The notes beneath the pieces were generated by a model. The model was given only the letters and a program-made list of their open reading frames with translations. It was not told where the DNA came from and searched no databases. A program made the translations under genes and the position numbers. Positions 34,583 through 41,750 of a stretch of DNA of 46,020 nucleotides are shown piece after piece (within the stretch, counting starts at the first letter, position 1; each line of letters begins with the position of its first letter). Source of the DNA: Duodenibacillus sp964509205 (GTDB lineage Bacteria > Pseudomonadota > Gammaproteobacteria > Burkholderiales > Burkholderiaceae_F); the NCBI GenBank assembly GCA_964509205.1, contig CAZDVW010000014.1:1-46020 (forward strand). The letters run 5' to 3'.

Positions 34583-35515
34583 CTAAGCGATAGAAAAGAC
34601 AGGCATGGACAAATAACGTTCACCTGTATCCGGCAAGAGCACAACAATGGTCTTACCGGCGTTTTCCGGACGCTGTGCAAGTTTTGTAGCCGCGGCTAAT
34701 GAGGCACCGGAACTGATCCCGACCAATACCCCCTGAAGTTTTGCCACTTCCCTCGTTGTGAGAATAGCCTCTTCATTGGTGATTGTGAGAATCTCATCGA
34801 TGACGGATCTGTCTAAATTTTTAGGCACGAAGTTTGCACCGATTCCCTGAATCCCGTGAGGGCCGGCATGGCCTTCTGTGATGAGCGGAGACGATGCGGG
34901 TTCAACAGCAACGATTTTTACCGCAGGATTATTTCCTTTAAGAAAACGACCGACACCGCTTATCGTGCCGCCTGTTCCGAAGCCGTCGACAAAAATATCA
35001 ACCGTGCCGTCGGTATCTTGCCAGATTTCCGGACCAGTTGTTCTTTCATGGGCGGCCGGATTGGCAGGATTTTCGAATTGTCCTGGGATAAAAACATGTT
35101 TGAGAGTTTGTTTTAACTCTTCTGCTTTTTTCAGTGTTCCTTTCATACCTTCGGATCCCGGCGTCAGAACGATTTCGGCGCCGTAAGCGGCGATCAACGC
35201 ACGTCGTTCAACGCTCATTGTCTCCGGCATGATAAGAATTGCCCGATAACCCTTTGCGGCAGCAATTGCAGCGAGCGCAATGCCTGTGTTTCCGCTTGTC
35301 GGTTCGACGATAACGGAACCCGGTTTTAAGGCGCCTGTTCTTTCAGCCTCTTCAATCATGGAAAGAGCGGCGCGATCCTTGGTAGAGCCAGAGGGGTTGA
35401 AGTATTCAAGCTTGGCAAGAAGCTTTGCCTTTAAACCATGTTTTTCTTCCCAGCGAGAGAGACGCAACAGGGGAGTAGACCCGATCAGTTCTGTGACATT
35501 GTTTGCGATTTTCAT
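34583..35515 (-). CDS. cysK: Cysteine synthase A (O-acetylserine sulfhydrylase)
   Basis: This 310-residue PLP enzyme joins O-acetylserine and sulfide to make cysteine. The lysine site (FNPSGSTKDRAA), the substrate-loop PTSGNTGIALA and the GTGGTISGVGRFL phosphate-binding loop are intact, as is GISSGASLAAA. SD AAGGA six bases before ATG. It is the first gene of cysK-cysE and lies 54 bases past an intrinsic terminator on its own strand. That terminator is preceded by a Cys-rich leader ORF, which strongly suggests attenuation by cysteine supply. Confidence 0.96.
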   Translation of the reverse strand: MKIANNVTELIGSTPLLRLSRWEEKHGLKAKLLAKLEYFNPSGSTKDRAALSMIEEAERTGALKPGSVIVEPTSGNTGIALAAIAAAKGYRAILIMPETMSVERRALIAAYGAEIVLTPGSEGMKGTLKKAEELKQTLKHVFIPGQFENPANPAAHERTTGPEIWQDTDGTVDIFVDGFGTGGTISGVGRFLKGNNPAVKIVAVEPASSPLITEGHAGPHGIQGIGANFVPKNLDRSVIDEILTITNEEAILTTREVAKLQGVLVGISSGASLAAATKLAQRPENAGKTIVVLLPDTGERYLSMPVFSIA

Positions 35516-35569
35516 GATGATTCCTTTCTTGTTTCTATGAATTAAAAAAATCGGGTTCGTATGTCAATC

Positions 35570-35604
35570 AAAAAATGCCTCGAAAGACACACGTCCCCGA
35601 GGCA
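35570..35604 (-). terminator. Leader terminator (attenuator) upstream of cysK
   Basis: On the minus strand TGCCTCGGGGAC pairs with GTC-TTTCGAGGCA (one bulge and two G-U pairs) around GTGT, followed by six T residues at 35575-35570. It sits between the Cys-rich leader ORF and cysK, on the coding strand of cysK. Leader bases CGTGTCCCCG (35683-35674) can pair with CGGGGACGTG (35599-35590) in the terminator's 5' arm and loop. That 10-bp pairing, with two G-U pairs, would break the stem. This gives a hand-drawn antiterminator; folding has not been computed. Confidence 0.85.
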
Positions 35605-35639
35605 ACCTGTACTGAGCGTAAATGAACAAACGTTGGAAC

Positions 35640-35756
35640 TCAATGAGAAAGACAACGTCGCTCGCACAGTGTGCGGGGACACGATGAGCAACAACAACAC
35701 ACATATCCCGTAACCGGGGTAGTGATTCTTATAGTTGTCCGTTGCATGTCTTTCAC
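35640..35756 (-). CDS. Cysteine-rich leader peptide of the cysK-cysE operon
   Basis: This 38-residue ORF starts with GTG 35756, seven bases after AAGGA (35768-35764), and ends at TGA 35642-35640. Its second half reads GYVCCCCSSCPRTLCERRC: four consecutive Cys codons (35699-35688, TGT TGT TGT TGC) and three more, seven Cys in 38. A promoter with 17-base spacing lies just upstream, and an intrinsic terminator then cysK lie downstream. By analogy with trp, his and ilv leader peptides, ribosome stalling at the Cys run when charged tRNA-Cys is scarce would allow antitermination. The peptide itself is probably of no consequence. An in-frame ATG at codon 4 is an alternative start. Not a leader I recognise as described. 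Confidence 0.75.
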   Translation of the reverse strand: MKDMQRTTIRITTPVTGYVCCCCSSCPRTLCERRCLSH

Positions 35757-35780
35757 GGTGATTTCCTTGTTTCTCGATGG

Positions 35781-35800
35781 GCAGGAAGAACGTTTCCTGC
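35781..35800. repeat. Hairpin near the 5' end of the cys leader
   Basis: GCAGGAA and TTCCTGC form a perfect 7-bp stem with a 6-base loop. It lies between the predicted transcription start (about 35808) and the leader SD at 35768. It could stabilise the leader mRNA or affect ribosome loading. Confidence 0.5.
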
Positions 35801-35814
35801 TCGAAGCGAGGGAC

Positions 35815-35843
35815 AGTCTAGGGGAGAATTCCCTGTGGTTCAA
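35815..35843 (-). promoter_or_regulatory. Predicted promoter of the cysK-cysE leader
   Basis: On the minus strand TTGAAC (35838-35843) and TAGACT (35815-35820) are separated by exactly 17 bases, each matching the sigma-70 consensus at four of six positions. Transcription would start near 35808, giving a leader of roughly 290 bases before cysK. Confidence 0.6.
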
Positions 35844-35935
35844 TAAGGTTTTTGCATGAAAGCAACAGCAACGATGGGCGGAGAATGCCAAATTTTGAGC
35901 TAAAAAATTATGTGGAAGACCGCTTTATGCTGTAA

Positions 35936-35978
35936 CATCCGCAATCAAGTCGTCCTCAGCCAACCTTGGACGGGGATG
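35936..35978 (+). promoter_or_regulatory. Leader stem upstream of the Ala-rich ORF
   Basis: CATCC (35936-35940) and GGATG (35974-35978) can close a stem enclosing CGTCC (35951-35955) and GGACG (35968-35972), with a 10-base bulge on the 5' side. It lies just before the SD of the 79-codon ORF. A plus-strand promoter could not be assigned with confidence; TATGCT at 35926-35931 is one weak -10 candidate. Confidence 0.35.
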
Positions 35979-36006
35979 TTTCGGTTTTTAAACGGAGTCA
36001 GATCAA

Positions 36007-36246
36007 GTGAGTTCCTGTTCGGATTGTTCGGTTTCTTGTCCGATCACCGATTTGAGTTCGTCGAGAACGTTTGGTTCTCGGCGTGATCTTTCTGTCTCCT
36101 ATCCTGTTATTTCCTCCCTAAAGCCTGTCGCCATCTCTGCAGCAGCACGCATCAGCGCAGCGGCACTCGCATGCGCAGCACTCGCATGCGCAGTAGCAAA
36201 GGACATCGAGGCCTGTGTTGTTCAAGGGAGACCCTTCGGGACGTAA
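36007..36246 (+). CDS. Alanine-rich leader ORF upstream of an aminotransferase
   Basis: This 79-codon ORF starts with GTG 36007, nine bases after GGAG (35994-35997), and ends at TAA 36244-36246, 24 bases before an intrinsic terminator. Residues 42-64 include SAAARISAAALACAALACAV with 13 Ala in 23. From codon 45 to 64 all but one Ala codon is GCA. Six Cys are scattered, three near the start (SSCSDCSVSC). The arrangement of codon run, terminator and biosynthetic-type gene is that of an attenuator, here perhaps sensing tRNA-Ala (UGC). It is longer than usual leader peptides. It could instead be a small unknown protein. Confidence 0.55.
   Translation: MSSCSDCSVSCPITDLSSSRTFGSRRDLSVSYPVISSLKPVAISAAARISAAALACAALACAVAKDIEACVVQGRPFGT
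36163..36192 (+). repeat. Perfect 15-bp tandem duplication inside the Ala-codon run
   Basis: GCACTCGCATGCGCA occurs twice head to tail (36163-36177 and 36178-36192). Being 15 bases it keeps the frame and doubles an ALACA unit. This looks like a recent in-frame amplification of the control codons. Confidence 0.9.
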
Positions 36247-36269
36247 GAAAAACCTAAGAACGAAATCAC

Positions 36270-36302
36270 AAGCCTCCGATGGAACCAGTCGGGGGCTTTT
36301 TT
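36270..36302 (+). terminator. Leader terminator (attenuator) upstream of the class I/II aminotransferase
   Basis: AAGCCTCCGA (36270-36279) pairs with TCGGGGGCTT (36289-36298), 10 bp with one G-U, followed by six T residues (36297-36302). It is 30 bases before the aminotransferase ATG. ATCGAGGC (36205-36212), just after the Ala run, can pair with GCCTCCGAT (36272-36280) with one bulge, competing for the whole 5' arm. Confidence 0.85.
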
Positions 36303-36332
36303 GTTATTACCACCTTTATTTTGGAAAACATC

Positions 36333-37628
36333 ATGACAACAGATACAAAACGTTTAAGCGATTTTCAGATGGTTCGCCCGATCCCTTACATGGGGGTCAT
36401 TTGGGTGAACCACAAAGCGCAGGAGATGGGGTATGAAAGCGGAGATCCCTCATGGTGCAATCTGGGTCAAGGTCAACCCGAGGAAAGGGAACTTGATGGA
36501 GCGTTTAAGCGTTTAAATGAATTGCATCTGAGTGAGAAGGACTATGGATACGGTCCGGTCGGCGGTTCTCTTCAGTTGCGCAAGGCGGTTGCCGATATGA
36601 TGAATCGACTTTACCGCCAAGGAAAAACGAGTCAGTATGGTCCGGAGAATGTGTCCATCGCCGCCGGCGGACGTGCTGCTCTTTCTCGGTTATTCAATAT
36701 TTTTTGCGACGATGCGACGGTTCTTTATCGGAATCCCGACTATACGGCCTACGAAGATCTTTTGTACTACCGGAGAGATCACACAAGATTCGTTTGTGAA
36801 AACACGTCTGGAGAGGATGGGTTCGTTGTTTCTCCCAGTCGTTTCAGTGAGCTTATTGACTCGAAGGGCGTGAATGTTTTTGTTCTTTCCAATCCGAACA
36901 ATCCAACCGGCTCTGTTGTTCGCGGTGATGCGCTGAAAGAGTATTGCCGCATTGCGCGTGAAAAGGGTGTTCTGCTTGCTTTGGATGAGTTTTATTCGCA
37001 CTATGTGTACGACGAGTCTGAGGAGGGAACGCCCTCAGTCAGTGCGGCTCGTTATGTTGAGGACGTCGAAAGCGATCCGGTTGTTTTAATTGACGGTCTT
37101 ACGAAAAATCAACGTTATCCGGGCTTTCGAATCAGCTGGATTGTCGGGCCGAGCCGCATTATTGAAGCGGTGAATCGTGTGGCGAGTGCCTTAGATGGCG
37201 GCGCGAGCGTTCCAATGCAAAAGATTGCTTGCGAAGCCCTGCAGCCGGATCGGTTTGATGCGGAAACCAAAGCGGTTCGTCAATGTTTTTCCCAGAAACG
37301 TCGTTACGTGCTGGATCGCCTCAGTGCGATGGGTATCCATGTGACGGTTCCTTCGAAGGGAACGTTTTACGCTTGGGCGGATATTTCCGGATTGCCGAAG
37401 TCCATCAATGAGGGAGATGCTTTTTGTCTGGCGGCGTTGGAGAAAAAAGTGATGACGATTCCCGGACGTTTTTTTGACATTCGTCCCAATCGCGAGAGAG
37501 TAAATCCCGAACCGCTGCGTCATTGGGTGCGGTTTTCCTTCGGACCGTCTATGTCGATTCTTAGAGAAGGTCTCGATCGGATTGAAAAAATGATTAACGA
37601 AAAAAAGGCGGAAGAGAAGGTCGCTTAA
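36333..37628 (+). CDS. Class I/II PLP-dependent aminotransferase
   Basis: This 431-residue fold-type I aminotransferase shows YGYGPVGGSLQLRKAVADMM, the VLSNPNNPTG motif, the LLALDEFYSHY strand with the PLP Asp, the Schiff-base lysine in LIDGLTKNQRYPGFRISW, and the C-terminal HWVRFSFG arginine region. The amino-donor specificity cannot be read; alanine is suggested only by the leader's codon bias. The frame is open from ATG 36279, but that codon lies in the terminator loop; ATG 36333 starts the conserved region and has GGAAA upstream. The downstream CNNM gene has its own promoter. Confidence 0.85.
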   Translation: MTTDTKRLSDFQMVRPIPYMGVIWVNHKAQEMGYESGDPSWCNLGQGQPEERELDGAFKRLNELHLSEKDYGYGPVGGSLQLRKAVADMMNRLYRQGKTSQYGPENVSIAAGGRAALSRLFNIFCDDATVLYRNPDYTAYEDLLYYRRDHTRFVCENTSGEDGFVVSPSRFSELIDSKGVNVFVLSNPNNPTGSVVRGDALKEYCRIAREKGVLLALDEFYSHYVYDESEEGTPSVSAARYVEDVESDPVVLIDGLTKNQRYPGFRISWIVGPSRIIEAVNRVASALDGGASVPMQKIACEALQPDRFDAETKAVRQCFSQKRRYVLDRLSAMGIHVTVPSKGTFYAWADISGLPKSINEGDAFCLAALEKKVMTIPGRFFDIRPNRERVNPEPLRHWVRFSFGPSMSILREGLDRIEKMINEKKAEEKVA

Positions 37629-37703
37629 ATGGGGTTCTTCTGTTAGAGAGGATGTGATTTACAGCGCGATTCGGAACTTTTTATAACAGGAAGAAACAAT
37701 CCG

Positions 37704-37732
37704 TTCGCAAAGAAGAACAAAGTTGATATACT
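37704..37732 (+). promoter_or_regulatory. Predicted promoter of the CNNM/CorC gene
   Basis: TTCGCA (37704-37709) and TATACT (37727-37732) are exactly 17 bases apart, 36 bases before the chosen ATG. The -10 matches five of six consensus bases. Confidence 0.55.
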
Positions 37733-37768
37733 CCTGCCTCTTTTTATTTGATTGTAAAAGAATTTCTA

Positions 37769-39082
37769 ATGAATTTTGATTTAGCAACTTGCCTATTTTT
37801 GCTCGTCTTGATTCTTCTTAACGGACTTTTTGCGATGAGTGAAATTGCGCTCGTCGTCAGCCGTAAGGCACGGCTAACGATACTGGCTGATGAAGGGGAT
37901 GAGCGTGCAAAGACTGTGATGCGGATTCAGTCTGATCCGACAAGAGCTTTTTCAACGATTCAGGTTGGCATCACATCAATCGGAATCCTTTCGGGTATTG
38001 TCGGCGAATCGGCTTTGGCCTCACCGATCGTGGAAGCATTGACCCGCCTTGGGTTAGAAGCTGAGATCGCGCGCATTACGGGGCTGGCTGTCGTCGTTGT
38101 TCTTGTTACCTATTTTTCGATTGTCTTAGGCGAACTTGTTCCCAAGCGTCTTGGACAGACCTGCTCGGAGGCCGTTGCCTGCCGCGTTGCGCGCCCGTTG
38201 CAGTTTTTTTCCACAGTCATGTCGCCGTTTGTCAGGTTTCTCGCTGTTTCAACCGAGTTTGTTTTAAAGCCTTTCGGGATTGAAAAGGCTAAAAAAGATG
38301 ACATGACGGAAGAAGAGATTCATGCGCTTTTGGAAGAAGGGGAGGAAAACGGCGTTATTGAGGAAAACGAAAGCGATATGGTGAAAAATGTTTTCGGACT
38401 GGATGATCGCCTGGCTGCTTCCGTTATGACGCCTCGTTGTGACATTGAATACATTGACTTGGATGACCCGATTGAAAAGAGCATTTCAAAAATTGTTTCT
38501 TCTCCGCGTTCTCGGCTGATTGTTGTTCGCGGAGGCTTTGACCATGTGCTCGGGTATTGCACAACGCGCTCAATTCTTCGACAGCTTGTGAACAAGTCGG
38601 AACTGGATATTGAAAAGTGTATTTCGCAGGCAACTTACGTGCCCGAATCCATTACCGGGTTAGAACTTCTTGAGCATTTCAAGGCGACAAATGCGCCGCA
38701 GGCTTTGGTCGTTGATGAATATGGTGAGGTTGTTGGTCTCGTTACGCCGAGGGATCTTTTAGAGACGATCGCCGGTGAGTTTAAACCGGAGGCTAATGAT
38801 GAACCTCAGGCCGTTTCTCGGGCAGATGGAACATGGGTTCTTGATGGCACGATCGCTGTTCCGGAGTTGAAAGATGAACTCGAAATCACGGAACTTCCTG
38901 AAGAAGACAGTGCTCATTACAACACGCTTGCGGGAATGTTGATGCTCCTGCTTGAGCGAGTTCCAAGATTGGGCGATGTGGTTGTTTGGAAGAATTGGCG
39001 GTTTGAAGTAACCTCTGTTCAAGGGCTTCATATTGAGAAAGTTTTGGCCAAACGGGTTTCGACGCCGGTGAAGAAGCCATAA
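37769..39082 (+). CDS. CNNM/CorC (HlyC/CorC) family membrane protein
   Basis: This 437-residue protein has an N-terminal CNNM (DUF21) membrane domain (about 1-175). That domain contains FAMSEIALVVSRKARL, GITSIGILSGIVGE and LGELVPKRLG. Then come the acidic EEEIHALLEEGEENGVIEE linker, a paired CBS module (about 200-330, MTPRCDIEYID and ALVVDEYGEVVGLVTPRDLLE) and a C-terminal CorC/HlyC transporter-associated domain. The family is linked to Mg2+/Co2+ efflux or homeostasis. ATG 37769 is preferred over a TTG at 37748, though both SDs are weak. Ion specificity is not deducible. Confidence 0.9.
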   Translation: MNFDLATCLFLLVLILLNGLFAMSEIALVVSRKARLTILADEGDERAKTVMRIQSDPTRAFSTIQVGITSIGILSGIVGESALASPIVEALTRLGLEAEIARITGLAVVVVLVTYFSIVLGELVPKRLGQTCSEAVACRVARPLQFFSTVMSPFVRFLAVSTEFVLKPFGIEKAKKDDMTEEEIHALLEEGEENGVIEENESDMVKNVFGLDDRLAASVMTPRCDIEYIDLDDPIEKSISKIVSSPRSRLIVVRGGFDHVLGYCTTRSILRQLVNKSELDIEKCISQATYVPESITGLELLEHFKATNAPQALVVDEYGEVVGLVTPRDLLETIAGEFKPEANDEPQAVSRADGTWVLDGTIAVPELKDELEITELPEEDSAHYNTLAGMLMLLLERVPRLGDVVVWKNWRFEVTSVQGLHIEKVLAKRVSTPVKKP

Positions 39083-39159
39083 AACGCAGAGTCGATTAAG
39101 GGGATGCGGCTTCTTTCCGTTAGAATGGAGCTGTTCTGTAAGAGGGAAGGGGAAATTGA

Positions 39160-39507
39160 GTGAATACGGAAATTATCGACAGCCGATTTAAAGAAATCGT
39201 TATTGGAAAAACAACCATTACGAAGTCTGTTCTAGCTGACGCCGTCATGGCGCGGTTGAGTTGCCCGCGTACGGATGCTACGGAAATTGTTGATGCCATT
39301 TTCGATGAGATGCTTCTTGCTATGGAGCAGGGATACGATTTGAAGCTTTCAAATTTCGGTACGTTTGAATTGCGAGACAAAAAGTCACGTCCGGGTAGAA
39401 ATCCTCGTACGCTCGTTGACCACGAAATTCGCGCACGTCGCGTTGTGATTTTTACTCCCTCGCTTTTGATGCGCGAGGCAACAAAAGGACTCAATGCGGA
39501 GTCCTGA
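39160..39507 (+). CDS. ihfA: Integration host factor alpha-type DNA-bending protein
   Basis: This 115-residue HU/IHF-family protein matches IhfA in its DNA-contact arm: KLSNFGTFELRDKKSRPGRN and ARRVVIFTPS. IHF bends DNA in recombination, replication and transcription as a heterodimer with IhfB. Compared with canonical IhfA there are about 17 extra N-terminal residues (MNTEIIDSRFKEIVIGK) before the usual TKSVLADAV start. The GTG at 39160 has AAGGGG eight bases upstream, supporting the long form. It is not beside pheT, the usual site. A terminator overlaps its stop codon. Confidence 0.85.
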   Translation: MNTEIIDSRFKEIVIGKTTITKSVLADAVMARLSCPRTDATEIVDAIFDEMLLAMEQGYDLKLSNFGTFELRDKKSRPGRNPRTLVDHEIRARRVVIFTPSLLMREATKGLNAES

Positions 39508-39519
39508 TAGGTTTTTTTT
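39486..39519 (+). terminator. Terminator overlapping the ihfA stop
   Basis: AGGACTC (39486-39492) and GAGTCCT (39499-39505) form a 7-bp stem that includes the last ihfA codons. After GATAGG comes a run of eight T (39512-39519). The six-base gap between stem and T run is longer than ideal. Confidence 0.6.
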
Positions 39520-39588
39520 GACTTGCCGGCAGATGCTGTGTGAGTTCAAGCGTTTTGTAGCGGGACAACTCGAGGCGGTTGCCCCGTT

Positions 39589-40500
39589 TTATTTTGTGAT
39601 CGCTCCTTTTAATTTTCTTCGGAAAATTTTCACCAGATCCGAAAGCACTTCATCCTTTCTGGAAAAATTGCGCCAGGCAAGACAGACACTGAAGGAAGGG
39701 AATTCGATAGGAGCGGGAAAGTATTTAAGTCGCGTTGTTTTTGCAATATATCGAGCGGCGTGCGTGGGCATGATCGTGATGCAGTTTGTGCCCGTCAAAA
39801 GGTAGGGAATGGCAGAAAAATGCGACGTCGATGCCCGTATGTGGCGCCGCAGGCCGCGACTGACGAGCACATCATCAACGATGCCGAAAAAGCCTGTTCT
39901 TGAAACCATGATGTGATCGTGAGATAAGAGCGTTTCCAAATCCATAACGTCGGAATCAAACACTTCCGGATCAACAAGACAACTGTACGTCCCTTCGCCG
40001 ATGCTGGTGAAGGTGATGCCTTCCTGCGCACAGCCGCCGGAGGTAATCGCCAGGTCAATAGAGCGAGACAAAAGCATTTCAGCCACGACATTGGAGTTCG
40101 ATTGTCGGAAATGCAGCCTTGTGCAATTCGGAACGCCTCGGGCCAGTTCAACCATGTATTTGCTGAGTGCTATTTCAAAGTCGTCAGAAAGCCCGATGGT
40201 AATGGTTCTTCCCATGAAGACGGCTTGTTTGTTCTCATGCAACTGAAGACTTGCATTAAAGCGATCCAGTGCATCTTTTGCCAAGGGGTATATCTGATTG
40301 GCGAAAAGCGTCGGAGTTAGCCCTCTTCCCGTGCGCATAAAAAGAGAGTCCTGGTAGAGATCTCGCAGTTTTCGAAGACTCAGCGAGACAGCCGATTGCG
40401 TGAGATTCAGGCGTTGAGCCGCTTGAGTGGCACTCTTTTCCTCAAACACGACGACAAGAACTCTCAGGAGATTTAGGTCGGCTGTGTTGATATTAATCAT
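39589..40500 (-). CDS. LysR-family transcriptional regulator
   Basis: This 303-residue LTTR has an N-terminal winged HTH (DLNLLRVLVVVFEEKSATQA, then LTQSAVSLSLRKLRDLYQDSLFMRTGRGLTPT, read in two parts). A periplasmic-binding-protein-like effector domain covers about 95-300. It is divergent from the second TRAP operon, with a 180-base shared region, so it most likely controls that operon in response to its substrate or a catabolite (family rule, inferred). The ATG has no clear SD. It converges on ihfA. Confidence 0.9.
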   Translation of the reverse strand: MININTADLNLLRVLVVVFEEKSATQAAQRLNLTQSAVSLSLRKLRDLYQDSLFMRTGRGLTPTLFANQIYPLAKDALDRFNASLQLHENKQAVFMGRTITIGLSDDFEIALSKYMVELARGVPNCTRLHFRQSNSNVVAEMLLSRSIDLAITSGGCAQEGITFTSIGEGTYSCLVDPEVFDSDVMDLETLLSHDHIMVSRTGFFGIVDDVLVSRGLRRHIRASTSHFSAIPYLLTGTNCITIMPTHAARYIAKTTRLKYFPAPIEFPSFSVCLAWRNFSRKDEVLSDLVKIFRRKLKGAITK

Positions 40501-40555
40501 ACTAATAACAGATGTAGGTAAAAGTGTCTATTCGCAAGAAATGCTTTGTTTAGAT

Positions 40556-40573
40556 AATGCTTAGGACGGCATT
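40556..40573. promoter_or_regulatory. Inverted repeat in the LysR/dctP divergent region
   Basis: AATGC (40556-40560) and GCATT (40569-40573) are spaced by eight bases between the divergent lysR and dctP genes. A second small dyad CGCAC-TCT-GTGCG lies at 40630-40642. Either may be a regulator site; the first is only near the LTTR T-N11-A pattern, not an exact match. Confidence 0.3.
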
Positions 40574-40680
40574 GAGAAACGCACTTTAACATCAACGTCG
40601 TTTTGTTTTACGAAGAACATCGGGTAATACGCACTCTGTGCGAGATGTGTCATTTTACTCATATCTAAAGGGGAAGTTTT

Positions 40681-41682
40681 ATGAAACGTCTTTTGGCTTG
40701 TGCAGCAGCTGTTTTGAGTATTGCGGCATGGACGCCGACATCGGCTCAGGCGGCGATTGAGTTAAAACTTGGACACGTGTGTCCTGCGACCGGTGATCGT
40801 TTGGAGCAGGCCGCTCAGGTTTTCAAAAAATATGTTGAAGAGAAGTCCAATGGAGAAATTGTCGTCAAGACATTTCCTGCTTCTCAGTTGGGCGGTGAAC
40901 GCGAAATGCTTGAGAGTATCCAAATGGGTACGCTTGAATGCGGAACAATTACGAATGCACCTTTCTCCAATTTCTTGAGAGAAACGCTGGTTTTCGATAT
41001 TCCTTTCGTTTTCTCAAAGGCTGAACATGCCCACCGCGTTTTGGACGGAGAGTTTGGTCAGTACCTGTTGAATTTGGTTGAAAAGCGGATGGGAGTGAAG
41101 GCGCTTGTTTTTGGTGAAAACGGACTTCGCCATTTCACGACAACAAAGGTGGCCGCGCATACGCCCAAAGATTTGGCAGGATTAAAACTTCGCGTTATGG
41201 AAAACCCGGTTCACATGGAAATGATCCGCGGTCTTGGCGCACTGCCGACTCCGATGGCATTCGCAGAACTCTACACAGCACTCGCTCAGGGTGTTGTTGA
41301 CGGTCAGGAAAATCCGGTGGCTCTGAACCAATCCATGCGCTTTTATGAGGTTCAGAAGTACATGATCAAAACAGGCCATCTGTATGCACCGTACATTTTT
41401 GTTCTCTCAAACGATTTCTACAAGTCTCTTTCAAAGGAACATCAAAAGATCATTGATGACGGAGCCAAACTGTGGCGTAAGACGGAGCGTGAGTTGAATG
41501 CTAAGCAGTGCGAGTCGGGAGAGGCTTTTATGAAGTCAAAGGGCCTCAACATCATCGAACTGACGGCTGAAGAGCATGCCCAGTTCCAGAAGGCAACGAA
41601 GAGTGCCGAGAAAATGGTTCGCAAGCAGTTAGGCGATGAGATTGTCGACCGCTTTATGAAAGCAGTTGAAGCTGCCAAATAA
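40681..41682 (+). CDS. dctP: TRAP transporter periplasmic substrate-binding protein DctP (second system)
   Basis: This 333-residue DctP receptor has a signal peptide ending in SAQA-A (about residue 24). Features include KTFPASQLGGEREMLESIQM, IPFVFSKAEHAHRVLDGEFG, KLRVMENPVHMEMIRGLGA (substrate arginine region) and ALAQGVVDGQENP. These suit the DctP/SiaP-like organic-acid family. Strong SD AAGGGGAAG. It leads an operon that continues into nitrilase and alcohol dehydrogenase genes, so the ligand may be a nitrile-bearing or derived carboxylate (inference). It is clearly divergent from the first DctP at 20318-21334. Confidence 0.93.
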   Translation: MKRLLACAAAVLSIAAWTPTSAQAAIELKLGHVCPATGDRLEQAAQVFKKYVEEKSNGEIVVKTFPASQLGGEREMLESIQMGTLECGTITNAPFSNFLRETLVFDIPFVFSKAEHAHRVLDGEFGQYLLNLVEKRMGVKALVFGENGLRHFTTTKVAAHTPKDLAGLKLRVMENPVHMEMIRGLGALPTPMAFAELYTALAQGVVDGQENPVALNQSMRFYEVQKYMIKTGHLYAPYIFVLSNDFYKSLSKEHQKIIDDGAKLWRKTERELNAKQCESGEAFMKSKGLNIIELTAEEHAQFQKATKSAEKMVRKQLGDEIVDRFMKAVEAAK

Positions 41683-41750
41683 TCAATAAAGAACTTTCAA
41701 AAGCAATCTGTTCGTATTTTTTGAGTCGGATTCTTTGCAAGTGTTTTTTC

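Noticed and set aside
35671..35859. 62-codon plus-strand ORF opposite the cysteine leader
   Set aside because: No SD; the opposite strand has a promoter, SD, Cys run and terminator in consistent order.
35757..35891. Upstream in-frame extension of the cysteine leader ORF (83 codons in all)
   Set aside because: It would include the predicted promoter and hairpin; GTG 35756 has the SD and follows the predicted start site.
36164..36192. Short direct repeat as a CRISPR or mobile-element scar
   Set aside because: Only two adjacent 15-bp copies without spacers or flanking transposase; it is better explained as codon-run amplification in the leader ORF.
36171..36257. Alternative-frame ATG ORF (28 codons) across the Ala repeat, containing a Cys pair
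   Set aside because: No SD and no codon run comparable to the GCA frame; the duplication fits the Ala frame better.
39494..39805. 103-codon plus-strand ORF between ihfA and lysR
   Set aside because: Mostly antisense to the LysR C terminus and begins inside the ihfA terminator.
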